This document shows, one piece after another, positions 32,016 through 39,947 of a DNA stretch of 64,000 nt. Made by a program: the position numbers and the translations under genes. Each line of letters starts with the position of its first letter. Position 1 is the stretch's first letter. The stretch is from Haloimpatiens massiliensis. Lineage in GTDB: Bacteria; Bacillota; Clostridia; Clostridiales; Clostridiaceae. The stretch spans positions 352,018 through 416,017 of the forward strand of contig NZ_LT854640.1 of NCBI RefSeq assembly GCF_900184255.1, in the 5' to 3' direction. A model generated the notes under the pieces. The model worked only from the letters and a program-made list of their open reading frames with translations, ran no database searches and was not told the origin of the DNA.

Positions 32016-32357
32016 TTGCATGAACTAGGTGTTGTAATTGAAGTTGTTAACACTATAGAAAAAATTGCAATAAAGCAAAAGCTTACTAAAATTGATACAT
32101 TAGTTTTACAAATAGGAGAGCTTTCATCAATGATTCCAAAGTATATTGAGGAGTGTTATCCAGCAGCGGTTGATGGAACAATGTTGCAGGATACCAAATT
32201 GAAAATTGAGATAATACCAGGAAATGCTATTTGTAAAGAATGCAGCAAAGTTTTTAACATTATTAAAGATGGCAAAAAATGTCCCAAGTGTGGAAGTAAT
32301 CACTTTGGATTATTAAGCGGAAGAGAGTTTATGATTAAGGAAATTATTGCCTACTAA
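32016..32357 (+). CDS. hypA: hydrogenase maturation nickel chaperone HypA
   Basis: This 113-residue protein has the exact family length. TTG 32016 gives MHELGVV, restoring the essential nickel-binding His2; the GTG at 32007 would add three residues and lies within the ribosome site TAGGTGA. The zinc site is CKECSKVF ... CPKCGSN. HypA passes nickel to HypB during metallocentre assembly. It follows the flavoprotein by 44 bases, closing a hypB-flavoprotein-hypA unit. Confidence 0.9.
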   Translation: MHELGVVIEVVNTIEKIAIKQKLTKIDTLVLQIGELSSMIPKYIEECYPAAVDGTMLQDTKLKIEIIPGNAICKECSKVFNIIKDGKKCPKCGSNHFGLLSGREFMIKEIIAY

Positions 32358-32366
32358 AATAAATCT

Positions 32367-32408
32367 GAAGACTTCACTTAGTTTACATAATAGCTAAGTG
32401 AGGTCTTC
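32367..32408. terminator. long hairpin after hypA
   Basis: GAAGACTTCACTTAG (32367-32381) pairs with CTAAGTGAGGTCTTC (32394-32408) with one mismatch. No clear T run follows on the plus strand, so termination strength is uncertain. Confidence 0.5.
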
Positions 32409-32523
32409 TGTACCTACTACACATAATCCAACAGCATTTTTTATTGTAAGCTTCCTTTCTTTAATAGTAAATGTGGTATAATTTAAAAAAAACATTTTTG
32501 TTTTTAATGCGAGGTAGAACAAT

Positions 32524-33375
32524 ATGACATATATAAATGAAGATAAATATACTAAAGAACTAAAAGTTGATTGTAAAAAATGTTTTGGTTTATGTTGCAT
32601 AGCACTGTATTTTTCAGCTTCGGAAGGTTTTCCAACAAATAAAGATGCGGGTAAACCGTGTATAAACCTACAATCAGACTTTACTTGTTCTGTTCACAAA
32701 AATCTTAGACATAAAGGGCTTAAGGGGTGCACTGCGTATGACTGCTTAGGTGCTGGTCAAAAGGTAGCTCAAGTTACTTTTAGTGGACATGATTGGCGGG
32801 AAAATCCAGAATGTGCTAGTCAAATGTTTGAAACGTTTTTGATTATGAGACAACTTCATGAAATGCTATGGTATCTTACTCAAGCATTTATTTTGCAAAA
32901 GGATTATCATATTAAAGAAGAAATAGGTTCATTAAGGGATGAAACTGAACGATTTACATTTCTAGATGTTGATTCACTATTAACATTGAATTTAGAGGCT
33001 CATAGAACGAAAGTTAATATGCTACTTAAAAATACTAGTGAACAGGTGCGTATTAAGGCTCAAAGAGAAAGGAATATTATTTTAAGAAACAGAAAAGCCA
33101 AATCTCATAGATTGGATTATTTTGGTTCGGATATGAGAAAGAGTAATCTTAGAGGAGCAGACTTGAGAGGAGCATGTCTCATTGCTTCAAATCTTAGAGG
33201 AGTGGATTTGAGTTGGGCGGACCTAATTGGTGCTGATCTGAGAGATGCAGATCTTAGTGGAGCTAATCTAGAAAATAGTATCTTTCTTACTCAAGCTCAG
33301 ATCAATACGGCTAAGGGAGATTCACATACAAAGCTACCTATTATGATAGCTCGTCCAAACTATTGGTTAAAGTAA
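32524..33375 (+). CDS. cysteine-rich protein with C-terminal pentapeptide repeats
   Basis: This 283-residue protein has an N-terminal cysteine-rich part (CKKCFGLCC, then C at INLQSDFTCSVH, GCTAYDCLG, ENPECAS; about 17-100), a helical middle and a short pentapeptide repeat block (about 215-255: SNLRGADLRGACLIASNLRGVDLSWADLIGADLRDADLSGANLEN). Pentapeptide blocks form a right-handed beta helix. The cysteines suggest metal or Fe-S binding, which is not usual for these proteins. Function is unknown. TATAAT lies at 32477-32482. Confidence 0.75.
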   Translation: MTYINEDKYTKELKVDCKKCFGLCCIALYFSASEGFPTNKDAGKPCINLQSDFTCSVHKNLRHKGLKGCTAYDCLGAGQKVAQVTFSGHDWRENPECASQMFETFLIMRQLHEMLWYLTQAFILQKDYHIKEEIGSLRDETERFTFLDVDSLLTLNLEAHRTKVNMLLKNTSEQVRIKAQRERNIILRNRKAKSHRLDYFGSDMRKSNLRGADLRGACLIASNLRGVDLSWADLIGADLRDADLSGANLENSIFLTQAQINTAKGDSHTKLPIMIARPNYWLK

Positions 33376-33430
33376 TTAATTTTAGAATATATTTAGGATT
33401 CATGATAAAAAATAGAATTTAGGCTTTCTA

Positions 33431-33459
33431 TTTACATAAAATACATAAGATGATATAAT
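33431..33459 (+). promoter_or_regulatory. promoter of the ABC-F leader
   Basis: TTTACA (33431-33436) and TATAAT (33454-33459), spacing 17. The start near 33466 gives a leader of about 480 bases. Confidence 0.7.
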
Positions 33460-33496
33460 GAATAAAAATATCAATTTAGAAGGGGGAAAGTAAGTT

Positions 33497-33517
33497 ATGA
33501 CACCAGCTAATTGCTAA
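33497..33517 (+). CDS. six-codon leader peptide MTPANC
   Basis: ATG 33497 follows AGGGGGAAAG and the frame MTPANC stops at TAA 33515-33517. An 11-bp AT stem (33517-33527 with 33534-33544) begins at the stop codon. It lies 430 bases upstream of an ABC-F gene. Short leader ORFs whose stalled translation opens a downstream attenuator are known for antibiotic-induced ABC-F and erm genes. Confidence 0.55.
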   Translation: MTPANC

Positions 33518-33813
33518 TATTAATTTAAATTTAAAATTAATATTTATTTTATAATGAGTTTTAATTTGCCTAATTATATTTAGGTTTTCTTGTTGTGCTC
33601 TTTATGGAATAAGGCATTTAGAAGGTAACTTACTTTACTGAAATTCAATATTATAATTTATGAAATATTTTAATAATTTATTTTAAAATATTAAACTTGA
33701 TTTTTTGAAAAAATGGATGGGATATATAAGTATTATGAAATGGTTTTATTAGTAGGCATAATTTTTTTCTTATATATGATTTAGATAAATTATAGTAGTA
33801 ATAAAGTATTTTC

Positions 33814-33856
33814 AGACTGTAAGAAGCAATGATCTTCTTATGGTCTTTTTATTTTT
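33814..33856 (+). terminator. attenuator in the ABC-F leader
   Basis: 33814-33826 (AGACTGTAAGAAG) pairs over 13 positions with 33834-33846 (CTTCTTATGGTCT), two of them G-U, followed by TTTTATTTTTAA. It lies about 100 bases before the ABC-F start and inside the predicted transcript, so it should cut transcription short unless relieved. Confidence 0.75.
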
Positions 33857-33946
33857 AACATTATTTTAAAAATTATAGTAGTTAGGACCTTTTTTGCTCT
33901 GCCATAAAATGCATGACTTATCTTATGGATGAAAGAAGGAATTTAT

Positions 33947-35875
33947 ATGTTTGAATTATCGTTAAATGGTGTAAAAAAATATATGGATGCTACACTTGTT
34001 CTTAAAAATATAACATTTCAAGTTTATGCAGGAGAAAAAGTTGGTATAGTGGGGGTTAATGGAAGTGGTAAAAGCACTATTCTTAAATTAATAGCGGGAG
34101 TAGAGCCTATGAATTATTGTGTTGGCTATCCCGGGGCTACAAGCCCTGGATATGATGAAGGATTTATTTGTTTGCCCAAAGAAGCTAAATGTGCTTATCT
34201 TGAACAAATTCCTCAATATGATAAGAATTTAAAGGTTGTTGATGTTTTAAAATTAGCTTTCAAGGAAGTTTATAGTATAGAAAAAGAAATGCGCGAATTA
34301 GAAGAGAAAATGAAATTTTTAGAAGATAATGCATTAGAAAAAGCCTTGAAACAGTACAGTAAATTGACTCAATTATATGAAGTTAAAGGCGGATACAATA
34401 CAGAAGAAAAATTAAGTAAGATTTGTACGGGTTTGAAATTTCATGACAGCTTTTTAGAAAAGGATTTTAATTTATTAAGCGGTGGTGAAAAAACTACAGT
34501 AGTACTTGGAAAGCTACTGATTGATAATCCTGATATATTACTATTAGATGAGCCTACAAATCATTTGGATATGGACTCAATTGAATGGCTTGAAGAGTAT
34601 CTTAAAAATTACAATGGAATTGTAATTATAGTATCTCATGATAGATATTTCCTAGATAATATAGTGACAAAGATTGTAGAGATAGAGGATATGGAATCCA
34701 TAACCTATAAGGGCAACTATTCTCAATATATAAAGCAAAAAGAAGAAAACACGCGCATCCAATATGAGAATTTTAGAGAACAACAGAAAAAGATAAATTC
34801 TATGGAAAAGACTGTGAAGGAATTAAGAGACTGGGCTATAAGGGCTGATAATAATAAATTCTTTAGAAGAGCAACAAGTATACAAATAAAGCTTGATAAA
34901 ATGGATAGAATAGATAAGCCAGTTTTTGAAAAACAAAATATGAAATTAAACTTAAAATCTGCACAACGTTCAGGCAATGAGACAATCAAGGCAATAGGGG
35001 TATCTAAGAGTTTTGAAGATAAGGTTATTTTTAAGGATGCAGATTTATTGATTAATTTTGGTGAAAGAGTAGCCCTAATAGGTCCAAATGGCAGTGGCAA
35101 AACTACTTTTTTAAAACTTTTATTAGGTGAAGAGCAGCCGGATGCTGGTGTAGTGGAATTAGGTGCCAATGTAATGGCGGCGTATTTGCCTCAGAAAATT
35201 ACTTTTAAAAACGAGGAACTCACTGTGCTAGAGTGTTTTAGGGAAGATATTTGTATATTAGAGGGGAAGGCCCGTGAATATTTGTCAAAATTCATGTTCT
35301 ATGGTAAGAGTGTCTTTAAAAAAGTAAAGAATTTATCAGGAGGAGAGAAAATAAGGCTGAAGCTTGGCAAATTGCTATTTGAAGATATAAATTTATTGAT
35401 ACTAGATGAGCCTACGAACCATCTTGATATTGACTCCATAGAAACCTTAGAGGAAGCTCTGGAAGATTTTAAAGGAACTATATTCTTTATCTCCCACGAT
35501 AGGTATTTTATCAATAAAATAGGTGAAAGAGTTATCTCTATTGAGGAAAATGCTTTTAAAAGTTATCCTGGCAATTATGATTATTATAAAAATGTAAAAG
35601 ATGATCTGAGCCTTAAAGTCATTAAGGAACCAGTGGTAAAGCGTGAAAAAGTTAAGAAACCAAGAAATATTGATGGAAGCAAAAAGAAAGAATTAGAAGT
35701 GGCTAAAATTGAAACAAAGGTTGAAAGTCTTGAAAGTGAAATAAAAGAGATTGATTTAGCTATGGCTGACTCAAAATTACATTATGAACAGCTTGATAAA
35801 TTATATTCTAGGAAAGAGGAATTAAGTAAAGAGTTGGATGGAGTTATGGAAGTTTGGTTAAGTCTTAATAACTAG
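33947..35875 (+). CDS. ABC-F ATPase, probable antibiotic-resistance (ribosome protection) type
   Basis: This 642-residue soluble protein has two ATPase domains and no membrane part. Domain 1 has Walker A GVNGSGKST (about 36), LSGGEKT (about 178) and LLLDEPTNHLD. A linker of about 80 residues (the P-site tRNA interaction motif) follows, then Walker A GPNGSGKTT (about 379), LSGGEKI (about 464), LILDEPTNHLD, and a C-terminal coiled coil. An insert after Walker A (CVGYPGATSPGYDEG) is not in housekeeping EttA-like members. ATG 33947 is used, six bases after AAGGA. The attenuator leader points to antibiotic induction, as for VmlR/LsaA/CplR-type proteins. The drug class is not known. Confidence 0.85.
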   Translation: MFELSLNGVKKYMDATLVLKNITFQVYAGEKVGIVGVNGSGKSTILKLIAGVEPMNYCVGYPGATSPGYDEGFICLPKEAKCAYLEQIPQYDKNLKVVDVLKLAFKEVYSIEKEMRELEEKMKFLEDNALEKALKQYSKLTQLYEVKGGYNTEEKLSKICTGLKFHDSFLEKDFNLLSGGEKTTVVLGKLLIDNPDILLLDEPTNHLDMDSIEWLEEYLKNYNGIVIIVSHDRYFLDNIVTKIVEIEDMESITYKGNYSQYIKQKEENTRIQYENFREQQKKINSMEKTVKELRDWAIRADNNKFFRRATSIQIKLDKMDRIDKPVFEKQNMKLNLKSAQRSGNETIKAIGVSKSFEDKVIFKDADLLINFGERVALIGPNGSGKTTFLKLLLGEEQPDAGVVELGANVMAAYLPQKITFKNEELTVLECFREDICILEGKAREYLSKFMFYGKSVFKKVKNLSGGEKIRLKLGKLLFEDINLLILDEPTNHLDIDSIETLEEALEDFKGTIFFISHDRYFINKIGERVISIEENAFKSYPGNYDYYKNVKDDLSLKVIKEPVVKREKVKKPRNIDGSKKKELEVAKIETKVESLESEIKEIDLAMADSKLHYEQLDKLYSRKEELSKELDGVMEVWLSLNN

Positions 35876-35894
35876 ATATAGGAATAAATTTTGT

Positions 35895-35919
35895 GACCTC
35901 CTATATTATTTAGGGGGTC
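35895..35919 (+). terminator. terminator of the ABC-F gene
   Basis: GACCTCCTA (35895-35903) pairs with TAGGGGGTC (35911-35919), one G-U, then TAATTTTAT. Confidence 0.7.
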
Positions 35920-36104
35920 TAATTTTATAATCTTTTTTATCTCATAAATCTAAAAATTATACTGATTATATATCAGTATTGTATAGTCATCTCATAAAGC
36001 AGGACTATCTAGTATGCTTAAAATATGTACAAATATAGAATATAATGGTAGTATATTGTAGAAAGAATTATTACATTACAAAATCATTTAATTATTCAAG
36101 CCTA

Positions 36105-36263
36105 AGGCACATTCAAATAAATACCAAGTCAGTATGCTAGTCTATTTTGCGTCATACTGCGTCAGCAGAACCCACCGATAGTTCTACTAGCGGCGGAACC
36201 TGCTTCCTTGTCTGACACAAAATATACCAGCATCTTTGACTTGTTATTTATTTTCATGTACCT
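36105..36263. repeat. repeat family B, copy B2 (159 bp)
   Basis: Same length and ends (AGGCACAT / ATGTACCT) as B1 and differing from it at only a few bases. It lies in the gap between the ABC-F gene and the next gene. Confidence 0.75.
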
Positions 36264-36298
36264 AAAGTGAAAGTGTTAAAAATAATTGGAGGTGTCAT

Positions 36299-37210
36299 AT
36301 GAAGGGAATAAATAAAAATCAGCTAAAGAACATAGAAAGTTACATAATGGAAAATGGCAGAACTATTGAAAAAGCAAAGTGGAATTATACCTTTAATGCT
36401 GGTGATAAAGATGCTATCACTTCAGAACTATTAAAATATCAAAATAGCGACGGTGGATTTGGCAGAGGGCTTGAGGCTGATATCTTGATGCCTTATTCAT
36501 CTAGCATTGCTTCAACTGAAGCTATTTTTATTGCTTATGAATATGGACTAAATTGTAAGGACAGCTGGTTTAAAAACTTACTAAATTATTTTGAAAATAC
36601 CATTGAAGATGAAACTATAATTTCTTCATTTTGGGAAAAAGTATCTAGTAAGGTAGAAGAGTATCCCCATGCACCTTGGTGGAACTATTCTGAAGAAACA
36701 AGGTTTACACCTAATCCTTGTGCAGTGGTAGCTTCTGCGTTTTTAAAATATGGCAGTGAATCTCAAAAATCACTAGGACATAAAATAGCAGAAAGGTGCA
36801 TTAAATTTTTAAATAGTGACGAGCCATGTTATGATCATGATTGTTATTGTCTTCAAACACTCATTAAAGTTTTACAGGAAATGCATTCAGATTTAATTAC
36901 TCATACTACAATACTTCATATGAATAGGAGAATCTTGGGGTGTCTTTGCACAGATGCAGAAAAATGGATGGAGTATGTGGCACAACCACTTGATTTAGTA
37001 GCAGCGCCTGATTCTCAGTGGTACAAGCTAGTTGAGCCATATATAGAAGAAAATATAAACTTTTGGATCCATTCATTAAATGAAGAAGGTTATTGGCAGC
37101 CGAATTTTTCTTGGGGAGTAGACAGTGAAATTTCAAGAGAAGTGACTAAAATATGGAGATGCTATATATCAGTGAAAAGAGCTAGGATTTTAAAGTCCTT
37201 TCAGAAATGA
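36299..37210 (+). CDS. uncharacterised alpha/alpha-toroid-like protein
   Basis: This 303-residue soluble protein contains repeated helical segments with KYQNSDGGFGRGLEAD (about 45-60) and NEEGYWQPNFSWG (about 260-272). These resemble the QxxDGGF/G-x-W repeats of squalene cyclase and prenyltransferase-like toroids. The catalytic DxDD is not seen, so it is not a cyclase by eye. ATG 36299 has GGAGGTG upstream. It stands alone between repeat B2 and remnants. Function unknown. Confidence 0.65.
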   Translation: MKGINKNQLKNIESYIMENGRTIEKAKWNYTFNAGDKDAITSELLKYQNSDGGFGRGLEADILMPYSSSIASTEAIFIAYEYGLNCKDSWFKNLLNYFENTIEDETIISSFWEKVSSKVEEYPHAPWWNYSEETRFTPNPCAVVASAFLKYGSESQKSLGHKIAERCIKFLNSDEPCYDHDCYCLQTLIKVLQEMHSDLITHTTILHMNRRILGCLCTDAEKWMEYVAQPLDLVAAPDSQWYKLVEPYIEENINFWIHSLNEEGYWQPNFSWGVDSEISREVTKIWRCYISVKRARILKSFQK

Positions 37211-37385
37211 TATATGATATTCTCAAAGAAAAAGAAGCATTAGTAGCAAGAATGTTACTCTAGAAAATTGCACATCAAGTATCAAAAGGACTAGAACTAA
37301 GTGTATAGACTTAGTCCACATAGGAATCTAAAGTTATGCCGGCATTACAAAGGATAGAAGAAAAAGTGAAAACAAAATTACATCC

Positions 37386-37478
37386 AAAGAAAAATTTCAT
37401 ATAGTGATGGAGACATATACAATGTCAGAAGTAGAGCTTGGAAGATATTGTAGAGAAAATCGTATTATGTTTTATTAA
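37386..37478 (+). pseudogene. IS3-family orfA remnant
   Basis: The startless frame KEKFHIVMETYTMSEVELGRYCREN matches the early part of IS3-family OrfA proteins (the E-L-G-x-Y-C-R-E-x motif of their helix-turn-helix) and stops after 30 codons. Nothing of orfB follows. Confidence 0.45.
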
Positions 37479-37484
37479 ACCTAA

Positions 37485-37565
37485 TTAAGTTGATGATATT
37501 GTACGGACGATGGTGTGAGAGGACGGAAAATAAAATAATTATTTTCCTCCTATTTGATTAAGGAT
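37485..37565 (+). mobile_element. possible 3' end remnant of a group II intron
   Basis: GTACGGACGATGGTGTGAG, then AGGACGG, a GGAAAATAA/TTATTTTCC stem, and CCTCCTATTTGATT resemble the domain V-VI end of bacterial group II introns. This is judged by memory of the motif. No reverse transcriptase frame is nearby. Confidence 0.35.
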
Positions 37566-37791
37566 AGGATTTTTGTAATAGGTCTATGTAATTTGAGTCT
37601 TTCTACTTGTTATGGAGCTACATTTATTAAGTTTTTAAGCAAAGGCGTTTGGAATATTAATATTACATGAAAAGACATTAGAATTATTTAATATATTTGA
37701 CATTAAAATTGCCAAGATTTACAATTGAAATTGTAAAAAATTTTGGATATAACATTGTTAAGTGTAATTTATATAAATGGGGGGCTTTAGT

Positions 37792-38418
37792 TTGGAAAAT
37801 TATTTTGTAATAGCTTTTGCCTTATCAGTTATAATTTATTCAATTATGTATTTATATCTAAGAAAAAGGAGAGCAAAGATTTCTTTTATAAAATTTATAG
37901 GAGAATTTACTTTTATAGGCTATTTAATTATGTTGATTTTAGTAACACTAGTTATGGATTATGATCCTAATGTGGTTCGAGAAAGTGATTTGATTCCTTT
38001 TAAAGATATTATAAAAAATATTATTTTACAAGAAAATTTTATAGGTTTAAAGCAATTTAATCTTAATATAATAATGTTCATACCGTTAGGTATGCTTATA
38101 CCTATTATAATTAATAAAAAGAGATGGAGTTTTAAAGCGATACTTTTTTTATCATTTATAGTCACTTTTTTAATAGAAACATGCCAATATTTTACAGGGA
38201 GAGCATTTGATGTGAATGATATTATTGCAAATTCAATAGGAGGACTTGTTGGTTATGCAGTATATGTTCTATTATTTTGGGTAACATATTGTATATTTAG
38301 GCGTAAACATAAAAATGTTCTAGTAGAGAATAAGTATTTGAAGGAAAGAACAATATCATTAATAGTTGTTATTATTTTTATAGTAGTAGCAACTTATTCA
38401 ATAATTATAGGAGGGTAA
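37792..38418 (+). CDS. VanZ-family membrane protein
   Basis: This 208-residue protein has about five membrane helices. The VanZ signature is clear: NLNIIMFIPLGMLIP, then FLIETCQYFTGRAFDVNDIIANSIGGLVGYAVY. VanZ relatives lower teicoplanin or lipoglycopeptide susceptibility. TTG 37792 is preferred, since GGGGGG (37779-37784) is the ribosome site and overlaps the ATG at 37777. It is not near the VanRS-like genes (25 kb away), so no functional link is claimed. Confidence 0.8.
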   Translation: MENYFVIAFALSVIIYSIMYLYLRKRRAKISFIKFIGEFTFIGYLIMLILVTLVMDYDPNVVRESDLIPFKDIIKNIILQENFIGLKQFNLNIIMFIPLGMLIPIIINKKRWSFKAILFLSFIVTFLIETCQYFTGRAFDVNDIIANSIGGLVGYAVYVLLFWVTYCIFRRKHKNVLVENKYLKERTISLIVVIIFIVVATYSIIIGG

Positions 38419-38483
38419 TAGAAGCTTACAATTTTAGGTTCAATGCGAATTTGTAAAGATAAGAAGTTGTATATTTGTTCCAT

Positions 38484-39167
38484 ATGTTATTGATGCATTT
38501 TGTTTCAATTTTAGTTGAAGAAGCTATTAAAGTAGATAATAAACCTTACTCAGAAGGAATGGGCGTAGACCTTGGACTAAAAGATTTTGCAATTTGTAAT
38601 AATGGTTTATCTAAAAAGAATATTAACAAAACTAAAACAGTTAAAAAAGCAGAAAAGAAACTAAAACGTGAGCAAAGAAAGCTTTCAAGAAAATATGAAA
38701 GTTTAAAATTAAGAAATAAAAAAGAGAAAGGAGAAGCTACTGGTCAAAATATCCAAAAACAAATAGTCAAGGTACAAAAACTTCATCAAAGACTTACAAA
38801 TATAAGAACTGATTATATAAATAAAACAGTGAATGAGTTAATAAAACAAAAACCAAGTTTTATAACTATCGAAGATTTAAATGTAAATGGAATGATGAAG
38901 AATAAACATTTAGCTAAAGCGGTTGCTGGGCAAAAGTTTTATGAATTTAGAACTAAACTTATTTCAAAAGCTAAACAAAATGGCATTGAGATAAGAATAG
39001 TTGATAGATTTTATGCAAGTAGTAAAATGTGTAGCTGTTGTGGAGCATATAAGAAAGATTTAAAACTATCTGATAGAGTTTATAAATGCAGTTGTGGGCT
39101 TTCTATTGATAGAGATTTAAATGCTTCAATCAATTTAGCCAATGCTAAAGAATATAAGATAGCTTAA
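38484..39167 (+). pseudogene. 5'-truncated tnpB
   Basis: About 225 residues remain. The frame enters at FVSILVEEAIKV, just before the RuvC core. D in MGVDLGLKDFAI, E in ITIEDLNV, zinc ribbon CSCCG...CSCG and D in SIDRDLNAS are intact. The first 140 or so residues (DNA- and RNA-binding wedge) are missing, and no ribosome site supports ATG 38484 or nearby. It is therefore probably inactive. It differs clearly in sequence from the full tnpB at 27765, so it is a separate element. Confidence 0.75.
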
Positions 39168-39285
39168 TTAAACAAGCACTTATATGTGTACCCAAGGCTA
39201 TTTGGGGAATTAACGACTGTGGAGTACTATACAAACTGTAGTAGCTTAGGCAAGACAGAGTACGTTGAAACAGTAAGAATCTCAA
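39168..39285 (+). ncRNA. probable omega RNA region of the truncated tnpB element
   Basis: Downstream of the stop the block TGGAGTACTATACAAACTGT followed by AGTAGC (39220-39246) matches the equivalent region of the other tnpB element. GTTGAAACAGTAAGAATCTC (39263-39282) looks like the conserved right end, after which the host sequence of the acetyltransferase gene begins. Confidence 0.5.
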
Positions 39286-39319
39286 TATGGATACATTTGA
39301 CCATGTTTTGAGTAGCAGA

Positions 39320-39717
39320 ATGAAAATGGAACAACAAATTGAGACAAGTAGATTAATTATCAGAAGGTTTAATGAAGATGATTGGCGTGATTTACACGAA
39401 TATTTAAGTGATGAAGAAGTGGTCTTTTATGAACCTTATGGCACATTCAATGAAGAAGCATGTAAAAAAGAAGCTACCATAAGAGCAAAAGATGGTAGGT
39501 TTTTAGCAGTTTGTATAAAGAAAACTGGAAAAGTTATAGGTAATTTATATATGGAAAAACAGGATTTTAATACTTGGGAATTAGGGTATGTGTTTAATAA
39601 AAAATTTGAAAAGAAGGGATTTGCAACCGAGAGTGTAGAAAAAATAATGAACCTATATGGACAGATACGTATGAATATGGCATTTTATCAGAAGAGAGGA
39701 GTAATAAAAGTGATTAG
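39320..39717 (+). pseudogene. GNAT acetyltransferase with internal deletion
   Basis: The first part is a RimJ/RimL-like acetyltransferase (ETSRLIIRRFNEDDWRDLHEYLSDEEVV ... WELGYVFNKKFEKKGFATESVEK). Just after the acetyl-CoA turn the frame breaks. In the next frame the sequence KNNEPIWTDTYEYGILSEE resumes the normal family C-terminus and stops at 39717. About 50-60 residues are therefore deleted, with a frameshift. The listed open frame running to 39784 has a false C-terminus. Confidence 0.75.
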
Positions 39718-39947
39718 TGGCATACAAATAAGGGATATGCAGGATTTAGATATTGATGATATTTCAATTCCATCTTTAATTTAAAGTACAAAATAAAAAA
39801 TACAGTAATATTTTAAATAAAATTAAAATATTAACTATAATGAACATTGAATTAAAAATAAAAATATCGAAAACATAAAATAAATTAAAGTTTATAGGAA
39901 ATTTTGCGATATTTTAAATATATATGAACTTTAAGGGAGGAGAAAAA

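Noticed and set aside
38484..39167. A TldR-like regulator derived from TnpB
   Set aside because: TldR proteins lose RuvC residues but keep nucleic-acid binding; here the catalytic residues remain and the N-terminal binding part is lost, the opposite pattern.
37792..39167. Functional link between the VanZ-like gene and the downstream tnpB
   Set aside because: The tnpB is truncated and simply adjacent; no shared promoter or regulatory site seen.
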